In this document: piece after piece, positions 35,864-45,235 of the stretch
Position numbering within the stretch: the stretch's first letter is position 1
Layout of the letters: each line of letters opens with the position of its first letter
DNA from: an uncultured Bacteroidota bacterium
GTDB taxonomy: Bacteria; Bacteroidota; Bacteroidia; Chitinophagales; Chitinophagaceae
Direction of reading: 5' to 3'
Length of the DNA stretch: 64,000 nt
Assembly (NCBI GenBank): GCA_903865435.1
Contig: CAIPJS010000020.1
Location: forward strand, 49,102-113,101
Program-made: the position numbers and the translations under genes
Notes under the pieces: generated by a model
What the model was told of the DNA's origin: nothing
Seen by the model: the letters and a program-made list of their open reading frames with translations, nothing else
Databases searched by the model: none

Positions 35864-37998
35864 AAGTGTATGGTTTTAAAATCACCTTCGGCATATTTTT
35901 TTGCTTGATCGGTAAAATGCTTCGAATTGCTAAAGTGACTTTGCCCCCCGGTAATAATTGTTTTAGCTTCTAATTTTTTACCAAAACTAACTGCCGCAAT
36001 AAAACTATTGCCTGAATATCCATAGCGCAATTTAGTTTGCTCTTGTCTTCTACTTTCAAATGCAGGCAGGGTGCCCCATTTAGAAGAGGCTTGTCCAACA
36101 GCAATGCTAGGCAATTGGTCGTTCATTTTTTCGCCAGGATTTACTCTTTGATATCTATTGATGCTTCCCCAAGTAATTTCCCAGCTACCATATAATGCTT
36201 CAATACTTACTAAGGCTTTATTTAACAAGGCTAATTTTTTTTCATTGGAAATAGCGCTTACCATTCGTTCATACTTTTTCCATACTTCGGTACTATTTTC
36301 TTCGGTAGTGGCTGCTGGTAATTCTTTACTCCATTCAGTGGCCCATTCTAATGCAATGGTGGTTGCAACAGAAGCAGTATCCCCATCATGATTCCAATTG
36401 TTTAAATATTGAATGGCTTTTTGTTCTTTTGGATTAAGTGCAATGGTTTTTGTATAATCTAAAAATGAGGGCAATAAAATATCAAATGCCGACATATGCC
36501 TATTGTATCCAAGATGAATCAAATCATCTAAATTTATTTTATCTATTTTCTCTAATAATTTAACTGCAGTAATCCCTCTTCCATTTTCACCATCGGGTGC
36601 CATATATGCTGGATAGTTCTCGGCTTTGGGGCTATGGCTTCCAGCCACCGTAAAAGGAGTGGCATTGCAATTTTGTAACCAACCATTGGATGGATTGATG
36701 CTTTGTACAATTTCGTTTAATGCATGAACACCTTGCCAATTGGTGCTTTGAATAGATCCGTCTACAGGCAAACTATAATCGTATTTTGTACTTCTTTTAG
36801 GCATAAAATTCCCATGCCAATAAGCAATATTGCCTTCGCCATCAGCAAAAACAGTATTGTTGCTATTGTTAGCCAAAAGAGACAAAACTTTTTGATAGCT
36901 TTTTAAATTGTTGGCCTTGGTCCTCGTCCAACATTCTATTAAAGCATTTAAAGAACGATTGTTTTCTCGCAAGCTTAACCATTTGCCGTTTTTACTGCCC
37001 ATCACTGGACCATGTATTGTTTTATAAGTGGTAAAAGATTTTGATTTGATTTCGCCCGCCTCTGTATACTTTAAATCAATTTTTCTTTGTGTAATATTTT
37101 TTTCTTCTTTTTCGTAAAGTGATACCCAGCCTGTTTTATTTTGTTTTATTTTTTCTTCGTAAACATCTGCAACATCTGCATAGCTACTGGTATGCATCCA
37201 GCCACAATGTGCATTGAAACCTTGATAGATAAACATTTGTCCCCAAGTAACTGCTCCATATACATTCAAACCTTCTTCACTGTTCATATGCATTTCTGAT
37301 CTAAAATAAAAAGGTACGTGTGGATTGATGTACAACAACGCATTGCCATTTTTGCTATGCTTTGGGGCAATTGCAAATCCATTGGATCCCTTACTGTTTT
37401 CATCTTCAAAATCATAATTGATTTGTTGCGCCAACTTATTTTTATCACCATAAAAATTTTCTACGTCTTGTGTTTTTATGCCTCCAGTTCTTGTTGGTGA
37501 CACACTGCCATCGGTCCACATCAAATGATACCATGGTTTAAAATAAGTAATGGCTTTGGGATGCACTTCGGGGTGTTTGAATAAATAATAATTTAAACCA
37601 TCTGCATGTGCTTGTAATAAATTTTTAAACCAAACTGGGCTTTTATTAAAATCTTTTATGGCTTCCGCGCTATCTTGTATTAAGCGCATCATTAAATCTT
37701 CGTAGATGGCTTTATTGCCTTTCACTTCTGCAGTTCGGCCCAACATTTCTAAAAAATTAAGTTCTATTTGATCAAAATTTTCTTCGCATTGTGCATACAT
37801 CATCCCAAAAACTGCATCTGCATCTGTCTTTCCATAAATATGTGGGATGTCCCATTCGTCTCTAATAATTTTTACTTCTTTTGCGTGCAAGGCCCAGCGG
37901 GTTTGATCTGCAACAGTAACACTTTGTGCTTGAATTGTAGCTGTAAAGCAGCAACTGGCAATTAGAATAAGTACAAATGCAATTTTATAATATTTCAT
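35803..37998 (-). CDS. Second penicillin-acylase family (S45) enzyme
   Basis: 731 residues with a signal peptide ending in IQAQ. The alpha part has RDEWDIPHIYGKTDADAVFG; autocatalytic cleavage is expected before Ser205 in SKGSNGFAIA. The C-terminus has ITGGQSHFSNSKHFTDQ, as expected for the family. It is only distantly similar to the acylase at 28140, so the two are not a recent duplication. The last 61 nt overlap the convergent LuxR-type gene. The acyl-amide substrate is unknown. Confidence 0.9.
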   Translation of the reverse strand: MKYYKIAFVLILIASCCFTATIQAQSVTVADQTRWALHAKEVKIIRDEWDIPHIYGKTDADAVFGMMYAQCEENFDQIELNFLEMLGRTAEVKGNKAIYEDLMMRLIQDSAEAIKDFNKSPVWFKNLLQAHADGLNYYLFKHPEVHPKAITYFKPWYHLMWTDGSVSPTRTGGIKTQDVENFYGDKNKLAQQINYDFEDENSKGSNGFAIAPKHSKNGNALLYINPHVPFYFRSEMHMNSEEGLNVYGAVTWGQMFIYQGFNAHCGWMHTSSYADVADVYEEKIKQNKTGWVSLYEKEEKNITQRKIDLKYTEAGEIKSKSFTTYKTIHGPVMGSKNGKWLSLRENNRSLNALIECWTRTKANNLKSYQKVLSLLANNSNNTVFADGEGNIAYWHGNFMPKRSTKYDYSLPVDGSIQSTNWQGVHALNEIVQSINPSNGWLQNCNATPFTVAGSHSPKAENYPAYMAPDGENGRGITAVKLLEKIDKINLDDLIHLGYNRHMSAFDILLPSFLDYTKTIALNPKEQKAIQYLNNWNHDGDTASVATTIALEWATEWSKELPAATTEENSTEVWKKYERMVSAISNEKKLALLNKALVSIEALYGSWEITWGSINRYQRVNPGEKMNDQLPSIAVGQASSKWGTLPAFESRRQEQTKLRYGYSGNSFIAAVSFGKKLEAKTIITGGQSHFSNSKHFTDQAKKYAEGDFKTIHFYKDDVLAHAVISYNPGLTR

Positions 37999-38051
37999 AG
38001 GGTATCAATTAAAGTAAATGTGAATTTATGGATGTTTAAAGTTAAGCAAAA

Positions 38052-38084
38052 AAAAAGCATAAACTTTTTGGGTTTATGCTTTTT
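38052..38084 (-). terminator. Hairpin terminator after the TIM-barrel gene
   Basis: A 13-bp perfect stem (38052-38064 with 38072-38084; AAAAAGCATAAAC and complement) with a 7-nt loop and A/T runs on both sides. It lies 18 nt past the stop of the gene at 38103 and upstream of the acylase start, on the same strand as both. Confidence 0.8.
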
Positions 38085-38102
38085 ACCGAAAGGGTTAATT
38101 TA

Positions 38103-39029
38103 TTAAATGCCCCAGGTTTTTATAATTTCTAAATCTTTCTTAGCGCATTCCAAAGGCGTTATTCCCTGATAAGATTCTTGTTCAATAATAAAATGTTGTG
38201 CACCACCTATTTTCTTGGCTAACAATGCAATGGCTTTAGGATCCAATACGCCTGTGCCCAAAATAGTACTTTCAAATCCATCATTCATTTCACCTTTTGC
38301 TGATTTAATTTCATCTTTCACGTGCAAGGATTGGAAACGGCCTGGATATTTAGCCACCCATTCTCCTGCTCTGCCACCCGCACCATACATATTACCAAAA
38401 TCCAATTGATGGATGACTAATTTAGGATCGGTATGTTGTAAAATTAAATCATATACCATCGTACCATTTAATTTTTCTTTAAATTCAAAATCATGGTTGT
38501 GGTAACCAAACTTCATTCCACTTTTCTTACACAATTCTCCAGATTTATTAAATATTTCTAATTGGGTCATCAGACCATCATACGTGTTTCTAAGCTTTTC
38601 ATCCATCGATGGGCTAATGACATAAGATTGACCTAAAGTAGCTGCATCTTCAACAGTTTGTTTCCAAGCATCTGTAAAATCTTTAGCAACACTGTCCCAA
38701 TGTCTTGCAGTCATTACCGTATGACCACTAGGCATTTTTAAGCCCAGGTCATCTAATACCTTTTTAAAATCGCTAGCCCCCCAACCATAAAATTTACGAT
38801 TGATGTAATTGGCGTGTTCTACGTATTGATAACCCATTTTTGACAAGGCTGTTAAAGTTTCTAATGGTTTTTTACCCATATCCTCACGCACAGAATACAA
38901 TTGTATACCAATCAATCGTTTGGTATCAGCGATTGTATTTGTATTGGACCATAAACTGCTGGGTTTTAAGCTAGCCCCCACCATGGCCAGAGAAGCGGTT
39001 TGAATGAATTTTCTTCTTGAGTTTTGCAT
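38103..39029 (-). CDS. Tat-exported sugar-phosphate isomerase/epimerase-like TIM-barrel protein
   Basis: 308 residues. The N-terminus has a twin-arginine signal (SRRKFIQTASLAMVG). The rest is an AP-endonuclease-2-like TIM barrel: GIQLYSVREDM, YHNHDFEF, HQLDFGNM, LHVKDE and IIEQESY are the usual metal-site segments of this family. Periplasmic members probably process oxidised sugars (keto-sugars), but no substrate can be named. Followed by a terminator at 38052. Confidence 0.9.
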   Translation of the reverse strand: MQNSRRKFIQTASLAMVGASLKPSSLWSNTNTIADTKRLIGIQLYSVREDMGKKPLETLTALSKMGYQYVEHANYINRKFYGWGASDFKKVLDDLGLKMPSGHTVMTARHWDSVAKDFTDAWKQTVEDAATLGQSYVISPSMDEKLRNTYDGLMTQLEIFNKSGELCKKSGMKFGYHNHDFEFKEKLNGTMVYDLILQHTDPKLVIHQLDFGNMYGAGGRAGEWVAKYPGRFQSLHVKDEIKSAKGEMNDGFESTILGTGVLDPKAIALLAKKIGGAQHFIIEQESYQGITPLECAKKDLEIIKTWGI

Positions 39030-39349
39030 AGCAATCGGTTTTGTTATAAATAAACTTACTAAATATTGTTTGAAAAATAAATTAAAAAGGATAAGGGGTT
39101 GTATAGGCGTAAACTGGCTAAAGCTTTTACTTAAATAGGTGGTTTTTTATTAAAAAGCACCTATTTGATTAAACTTTACAATAAAAACTCCATCCTAGTT
39201 AGAATAGCAATTTTGTGCCAAAAACAATCTATTTACCATTCATCCTCAACTATTTACTTTCATAAAAAAGACGAATCAAAAGGCCGTGATTACTATTTAA
39301 ATCAATGCCATTTTACGAAATGAGTCGTAATTTTAATAATCAAAATTTA
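39030..39349. other. Divergent intergenic region with one long hairpin
   Basis: 320 bases between the TIM-barrel gene (minus) and the outer-membrane barrel gene (plus). AAATAGGTG at 39133-39141 and CACCTATTT at 39158-39166 are perfect complements; inside them TTTTT pairs with AAAAA across one G-G mismatch, giving a long stem. CAATTTTG near 39211-39218 is one mismatch from a -7 box. No gene is seen. Confidence 0.45.
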
Positions 39350-42148
39350 ATGCGTATCAAAAATCTTATTTTCCTAGCTAGCTTCCTATTTTTGACCTCT
39401 ATGAGTTTTGCTCAAAATTTTCAAGTTCAAGGAACCATTATGGACAGCAGTGCAAAAAGAGCATTGCCTTATGCTACTGTTTCGTTAGTTCGTGCTAAAG
39501 ATTCTTCTTTAGTAAGTTTTGCTCGAAGCAATGAGGAAGGAGGCTTTGTAATTAAAAATATTGCAGCGGGAAGATATTTATTGTCTATCTCTTATGTAGG
39601 CTATCAACAACAATGGGTCGCTTTTAAAACTGGAAACAATCCAAGTTTAAATCTAAATAATATTTATTTAGAAGATGCTAGCAAGGTAAGTACTGTAACT
39701 GTTACGGCCAGAAGACCACCTGTAGTGATTAATGGAGATTCTATTGAATTCAATTCAGAGAATTTTAAAACGGTTCCTAATGCAGTGGTAGAAGACATGT
39801 TAAAAAAAATGCCAGGCATTGAAGTGGATAAATCTGGTGCGATTACGGTGAATGGGAAATCCGTTACAAAAGTGTATGTAAATGGAAAAGAATTTTTCAC
39901 TGGAGATCCAAAAATGGCCACTAAAAATTTACCTGCCGATGCCGTAGATAAAATTCAAGTGTATGATCGCAAATCCGATCAAGCTATGTTTACAGGCATC
40001 GATGATGGCAATGAAGAAACGGCTATCAATATTAAAACAAAAAAAGACCGTAAGCAATCCACTTTTGGGAAAATCAATGGTAGTGGAGGAACCCCAAGTA
40101 GATTTGACGGTCAGGGCAATATCAATAGAATCAATAATGATCAACAATTTTCGATTATAGGAACTGCTAACAATACCAATAGACAAAATTTTTCAAATGT
40201 GGACATGTCTAGTTTTTCAGGTGGTGGCGGTGGTGGTGGAAGAGGTGGTGGTGGGATGACATTGCAAATCAATAATGGTGGGGGATCAGATGCCAATACA
40301 CAAGGGGTGGCCAATACCTATTCATTAGGAGGTAATTATTCCGATGTATTGAATGACAAGAAAATGGATTTTAATGCCAATGCCAATGTGAGTGATATTG
40401 AAAGAAACAATATCAGCAAATCCTTCACTCAAAATTTAACACCTGGTAATTTATTCAATCGAAACAGCACTTCAAATACGACCACTAGGAATGAGCAACA
40501 AAGAATTGGATTAACAATTGACAATAAAGTTTCCGAATCATTTTCTTTTAAGTATACGCCCAATATCACCAATCAACACAATACTTCTTTCGGAACCTCA
40601 ACCAGTAGCACCTTATTGCCAGATGGCACTTTGACCAATGCGACCAATACCAATTCTTCAAGTATAACAGATGCTGTTAATTTAACCAATACTTTATTGT
40701 TAAGAAAAAAGTTTGCTAAAAAAGGGCGTACTCTTTCTTCAACCATTACGCAGGGCTATAATAATTCAAGTTCCAATAGCAGCCAATACACCGATCAATT
40801 AATTTACAATCTTGGTATCAAGACTAAGGATTCATTGATCGATCAAAAGAACAATCGTAAAGGATTGACCGAATCTTATTCTGCCAATTTGGTGTATACC
40901 GAGCCTTTAGGCAAAACATCCTTATTAGAGTTTAATACTTTTTTAAATAAAAATATTGGGTCCACAAGTAAAAAAGTTTTTGATAAAAATACAAGTACCA
41001 ATTTATATGATGCATTAAATACTAAACTTACTAATGAGTACAGCAGTGAATATACTTATGCTGGTGGTGGAATGAATTACAGATTGAATCAGAAAAAATA
41101 TAATTTCTCTACTGGATTTTCTTTGCAAGATGCGATGTTGAACGGAATGAATACCAGTGTCAATTCAAAAATCCAACACGATTTTAAAGACATCCTACCT
41201 TCGGCAATGTTTGTATATAATTTTTCTCAAACCCAAAATTTTAGATTCAATTATCGTACTTCTACCAATCAACCTTCATTAACACAATTACAACCAGTAT
41301 TAGACCAAAGCAATATCAACAATCAAACCATTGGTAATCCCGACTTAAAAAGAAGCTATACCAATAACATCAACATCAGTTATTTCTCTACAAAAATTTT
41401 AGCACAGCGTAACTTTTTTGCTTTATTGAATGCACAGATTGTAAATAATGCAATTATAAATTACGATAGTATATTACCTAGTAGAGCCATACTTTCTAAA
41501 CCTGTCAATGCAAATGGTTCGTATCGTGTGAGTGCCACCACCAATTACGGATTTGGCGTCAAACAAATTTATTCAAGATTTAATTTTGGTTTGAATGGAA
41601 GCATCAATAACAATCTTTCTTATTCTAGTGGCTTGCTCAATACAACCCTAGTAAAATCTGTTGGCCCTAGCTTTACGTATACGTATTCATTGGATGAGGT
41701 ATTGGATATTAATTTGACCGCTAGACATACCTATAGCAATACCAACAATGCATTGAACGCTGCTTTGAATACCAATTACCTAACGAGAATTTACGGAGCA
41801 GATGTAACCAATTATTTGCCTTTTGAGATTGTTTTAAATCAGTCTTTGAATTATACGATCAACGAAGGTCGAGCCCCCGGTTACAATACAGCTGTTCCTA
41901 TTTGGAATGCAAGTTTTTCTAAATTTTTTATGAAAAATAAAAGAGCCGAATTAAAATTCAGTGCTTTTGATATTTTAAATAAAAATGCAGGTATTTCAAG
42001 AAATGTTTCACAAAATCAAATTGTGGATCAATCTTATAATGTAATCAACCAGTATTTTTTAGTAGGATTTACCTATAGTTTACAAAAATCTGGCTTGACC
42101 GGGAATACGGGTGGAGGAGGTGGACCAAGAATGTCAATTAGAATGTAA
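39350..42148 (+). CDS. CarboxypepD_reg-containing outer-membrane beta-barrel protein (TonB-dependent-receptor-like)
   Basis: 932 residues from the ATG at 39350, chosen because the signal peptide starts there (ending in SFAQ); ATGs at 39305 and 39320 would add 15 or 10 residues. An N-terminal carboxypeptidase-regulatory-like Ig domain comes first (VQGTIMDSSAKRALPYATV), then a plug-like region (MPGIEVDKSGAITVNGKSV, VYVNGKEFF) and a barrel of about 650 residues. A glycine-rich loop lies at about 40215-40260. It is followed 35 nt later by a GLPGLI gene, a frequent partner. Transport or surface role is inferred from the family. Confidence 0.88.
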   Translation: MRIKNLIFLASFLFLTSMSFAQNFQVQGTIMDSSAKRALPYATVSLVRAKDSSLVSFARSNEEGGFVIKNIAAGRYLLSISYVGYQQQWVAFKTGNNPSLNLNNIYLEDASKVSTVTVTARRPPVVINGDSIEFNSENFKTVPNAVVEDMLKKMPGIEVDKSGAITVNGKSVTKVYVNGKEFFTGDPKMATKNLPADAVDKIQVYDRKSDQAMFTGIDDGNEETAINIKTKKDRKQSTFGKINGSGGTPSRFDGQGNINRINNDQQFSIIGTANNTNRQNFSNVDMSSFSGGGGGGGRGGGGMTLQINNGGGSDANTQGVANTYSLGGNYSDVLNDKKMDFNANANVSDIERNNISKSFTQNLTPGNLFNRNSTSNTTTRNEQQRIGLTIDNKVSESFSFKYTPNITNQHNTSFGTSTSSTLLPDGTLTNATNTNSSSITDAVNLTNTLLLRKKFAKKGRTLSSTITQGYNNSSSNSSQYTDQLIYNLGIKTKDSLIDQKNNRKGLTESYSANLVYTEPLGKTSLLEFNTFLNKNIGSTSKKVFDKNTSTNLYDALNTKLTNEYSSEYTYAGGGMNYRLNQKKYNFSTGFSLQDAMLNGMNTSVNSKIQHDFKDILPSAMFVYNFSQTQNFRFNYRTSTNQPSLTQLQPVLDQSNINNQTIGNPDLKRSYTNNINISYFSTKILAQRNFFALLNAQIVNNAIINYDSILPSRAILSKPVNANGSYRVSATTNYGFGVKQIYSRFNFGLNGSINNNLSYSSGLLNTTLVKSVGPSFTYTYSLDEVLDINLTARHTYSNTNNALNAALNTNYLTRIYGADVTNYLPFEIVLNQSLNYTINEGRAPGYNTAVPIWNASFSKFFMKNKRAELKFSAFDILNKNAGISRNVSQNQIVDQSYNVINQYFLVGFTYSLQKSGLTGNTGGGGGPRMSIRM

Positions 42149-42183
42149 TAGATTGTATCTTTAAAAATAAATACAGCATAAAA

Positions 42184-43023
42184 ATGAAAAAAATAATAAT
42201 CGCTATTGCTTTAATTTTTGGGGTCACCCAATTGGCAATGGCTCAAATGAAAGAAGGCAAAATTGTTTATGAGCGTAAAATAAATATGTGGCGTATGATC
42301 ACAGATCCTGAGATGAGAACCAGGATTCCAGAATTTAGAACTTCTCAATTTGAACTTTTGTTTAATGAGCAAGCCAGCTTATTTAGATCTGTTCCAGATG
42401 ATGAGGCACCAGATCCATTTGCGAACAATGGTGGTGAAAGAGGCGGCGGACAAAGGTTTATGTTTAGAATGCCTGAAACAGCTACTTATACCAATATTGC
42501 TTCGCAAATACAATATGAATCACGCGCTATGTTTGAAAAGACCTTCTTAATTATAGATTCATTAAAACCAAGCAAATGGAAAGTATCTGATGAGACCAAG
42601 ACCATTGCAAAACATTTGTGCAAAAAAGCAACTACTTCCGTTCCAGTGCAACCAACCATGCGTTTTGGTGGGGGCAGACAAGGTGGAAGAAACAATGCTG
42701 ATACAGCAACAGCAACAAAGGAACCAGCCACACCTAAGGAACAAGAAGTGACTGTTTGGTATACCGAAGAAATTCCTGCATCCATTGGTCCAGATACGTA
42801 TAATGGTTTGCCAGGTGCTATCTTAGAAGTAGATATGGACAACGGTGCCAATGTAACAATGGCTGTTGAAGTAACAACAAAATATCCAAAGAAAGAATTG
42901 GTGCAACCTACGAAGGGGGATAAAATGAACAGAGTAGAATTTCAAGAAGCAATGAAAAAGATAATGGCAGACATGCAAAGAGGTGGCGGAATGGGTGGCA
43001 TGAGGATTAGAGTGAATCAATAA
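42184..43023 (+). CDS. GLPGLI-family secreted protein
   Basis: 279 residues with a signal peptide ending in AMAQ. The family motif appears as YNGLPGAILEVDMDNG (about residues 208-223), preceded by WYTEEIPASIGPDTY. Function is unknown; these proteins commonly follow outer-membrane barrel genes of the type found here at 39350, 35 nt upstream. Glycine- and Arg-rich stretches occur in the middle and at the C-terminus. Confidence 0.9.
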   Translation: MKKIIIAIALIFGVTQLAMAQMKEGKIVYERKINMWRMITDPEMRTRIPEFRTSQFELLFNEQASLFRSVPDDEAPDPFANNGGERGGGQRFMFRMPETATYTNIASQIQYESRAMFEKTFLIIDSLKPSKWKVSDETKTIAKHLCKKATTSVPVQPTMRFGGGRQGGRNNADTATATKEPATPKEQEVTVWYTEEIPASIGPDTYNGLPGAILEVDMDNGANVTMAVEVTTKYPKKELVQPTKGDKMNRVEFQEAMKKIMADMQRGGGMGGMRIRVNQ

Positions 43024-43045
43024 TAATAAAAAAAAGTTTACATAT

Positions 43046-43074
43046 AAATAAGAAGCTCCAAAGGCTTCTTATTT
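43046..43074. terminator. Bidirectional terminator between GLPGLI and the TonB receptor gene
   Basis: An 11-bp perfect stem (43046-43056, AAATAAGAAGC, with 43064-43074) and a 7-nt loop, with a T-rich flank on each strand. The right arm overlaps the stop codon of the convergent receptor gene at 43069-43071, so the hairpin can serve both genes. Confidence 0.8.
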
Positions 43075-45132
43075 TATGATATACCATTTCCATCCAATAG
43101 TGATACTTCTTGGATCGCCAATATAATAAGCATAAGCAGCATTCCCTTTTACACTAAAATTTTTGGTGGCCATGGTTGAATAATAGCTGTTGCCTGCATT
43201 AAGAATTGCCAACCATATTTCAGATTTTTTAAAACCATAGCCAGTTCTAATATTAAAAACACTAAATCCAGGATACTTCGTGGCATTGGTTTCATCCATA
43301 TAATAGGAAGATTGATCCAGCCATTCTAAAGATGCGTGTAAGGCAGCATTAGGTTTCCAATACAATGCCATATTGCTGAAAAAAGAAGGTGCGGCCGTCA
43401 TTTGATTGCCATCTACCGTGATCCCTTTAATTTGTGTATGTACATAATTGTGTTTTGCATTGCTTGCATTCCAATGCCATTCCAATTGATTGCTAATTTT
43501 ATATTTAATTTGATATTCAATACCTATATGTTGGGTACTGCCTGAATTTTGATTTAAGTTAACGCCGTCTGTTTGTCGCACCGAAATAATTTCATTGTTT
43601 CCATTGAGTTGATAAATAGAAAACTCGGTATAAAGTTGGGGCAATTGATACCAAGCGCCTATCTCCATATTTTTAAATTGCTGCGGTAATAAATAAGGTA
43701 CTCTTACTGTATTGTAAATTTCTGTTATTTGCGGGGGAACGAATCCCTCACTATAATTTAAATAGCCACCCCAATTTTTTTGATTGTAGGTGAAACCTAA
43801 TTTAGGCGCCCAGTTGTTAAAATGATTGTTGGAAGTAGGTGTACCATAAGGTAGCAGATTGTTAAATAAATATTCAAAATCATCATAACGCAATGCCATA
43901 TTCCAATGCAATGAACTTGATAGGCTAGCTATGAAGTTGACATAAATTGCTTTATTATTAATTTGTGTGGTGTAAGACGTTACCAATGAATCTTTGATAG
44001 GGTAATTGTATTTTGTATACTTGCCAATGGCTGTATCTTTATAAATATCAATATAATGAGCAATTAAATTTTGATTTGTGTTGTCCCAATAACCGCCTAG
44101 TAACAATTTACTTTTAATAGAATTAAAATTCCATTGATGTCGTAGGTCTACTACGTAGGCATCAAAATGATTGCTATTCACTTGTCCTTTAAATTTAGTG
44201 GGGTTGGTGGTAGAAGCAATGGAATAAGTGGGATTTTGATCCATGGTATTGTTGCGAAACATCAAATTGATGGTAGTGAAACTATTTTCATTCCATTGGT
44301 AGACTAAATTTTGTCTAAAACGAAGTGCATTAATTTGTCGATAAGTAAAAGTTTGTTGACTGCTCAAGCTTTTTTGTGCAAAATGAATGCTATCCACTGA
44401 TCCAATCATTTGAGTATGGTAATCAATATAATTCAAGCTTTGGTACCCTGTCCATTTGGTATTGATTTTAAAATCTCTTCGAATGGAAATGGTCTTTTTA
44501 CTGTAATCAGAATAATCAACAGGACCATTTTTTTGATCGGTTATGGAACCATTCAGCATCCAGCCACCATGACTGGTTGGAAGTCCATACGACGCCTCTA
44601 ATTTTTTTAGGCCGCCATCGCTTAGTTGGCTACTTATATTTAGTAGCTTATTGCTAGGGATCGGGGTAGAAATAAAATTAACAACGCCTCCAATGGCTTC
44701 GGCACCATACAAAGCCGAAGCCGGTCCTTTTAAAATTTCTATTAAATGAATATTGCTGGTATTGATTTCTATTAAAGCATTGCTGCTGTATAAACCACTG
44801 GTTCTAATGGGCATGCCATCTTCTAAAAACAAATACAATCCTTTTAAAGAAATGGGTTGACGAATGGCCATCATATGTTGTTCATTGCCTATCGAAGGCA
44901 TGTAAACACCACTTACTTTATTCAATAAATAATCAATTCTTTGTGCTTTTGTTTCTTCAATCATTTTAGGACTAAGCACAGCAATAGCAACAGGGGAATT
45001 AATTCTTTTTTCTTTTAATTTATTGGCAGAAATAATAACAGTGGTGAGATTTGAAAAACTACTGTCTTGGCTTTTTACAGTAAATGCAGATAAAATTAGC
45101 GCAATAGATAATAAGTAGGCATGCCATTTCAT
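43069..45132 (-). CDS. TonB-dependent outer-membrane receptor
   Basis: 687 residues with a signal peptide ending in VKSQ. The plug domain (about 28-150) has VAIAVLSPKMIEE and the IEILKGPASALYGAEAIGGVVNFIS signature that ends plug domains. A 22-stranded barrel follows, ending in aromatic residues. No N-terminal carboxypeptidase-regulatory domain is present. The ligand is unknown; siderophore, vitamin B12 or metal-chelate uptake are possible. It stands alone on the minus strand, about 100 nt downstream of nothing relevant. Confidence 0.9.
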   Translation of the reverse strand: MKWHAYLLSIALILSAFTVKSQDSSFSNLTTVIISANKLKEKRINSPVAIAVLSPKMIEETKAQRIDYLLNKVSGVYMPSIGNEQHMMAIRQPISLKGLYLFLEDGMPIRTSGLYSSNALIEINTSNIHLIEILKGPASALYGAEAIGGVVNFISTPIPSNKLLNISSQLSDGGLKKLEASYGLPTSHGGWMLNGSITDQKNGPVDYSDYSKKTISIRRDFKINTKWTGYQSLNYIDYHTQMIGSVDSIHFAQKSLSSQQTFTYRQINALRFRQNLVYQWNENSFTTINLMFRNNTMDQNPTYSIASTTNPTKFKGQVNSNHFDAYVVDLRHQWNFNSIKSKLLLGGYWDNTNQNLIAHYIDIYKDTAIGKYTKYNYPIKDSLVTSYTTQINNKAIYVNFIASLSSSLHWNMALRYDDFEYLFNNLLPYGTPTSNNHFNNWAPKLGFTYNQKNWGGYLNYSEGFVPPQITEIYNTVRVPYLLPQQFKNMEIGAWYQLPQLYTEFSIYQLNGNNEIISVRQTDGVNLNQNSGSTQHIGIEYQIKYKISNQLEWHWNASNAKHNYVHTQIKGITVDGNQMTAAPSFFSNMALYWKPNAALHASLEWLDQSSYYMDETNATKYPGFSVFNIRTGYGFKKSEIWLAILNAGNSYYSTMATKNFSVKGNAAYAYYIGDPRSITIGWKWYIIK

Positions 45133-45235
45133 AGCAGCAAAACTAACTTTAATTTACTTATATCTGTGGCTGAAGATGTTTATTTACTTACCTTTTCAAA
45201 TTTATCTTATCTATTTTTTATAAGATATTGGTAGG

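Noticed and set aside
40210..40260. Glycine-codon (GGT/GGA) repeat resembling a microsatellite
   Set aside because: The units are imperfect and in frame, encoding a Gly-rich loop of the outer-membrane protein; no sign of a phase-variable tract.
42486..42851. 121-codon open frame on the minus strand
   Set aside because: Antisense to the GLPGLI gene, whose motifs and signal peptide are clear; Cys-rich composition is typical of a shadow frame.
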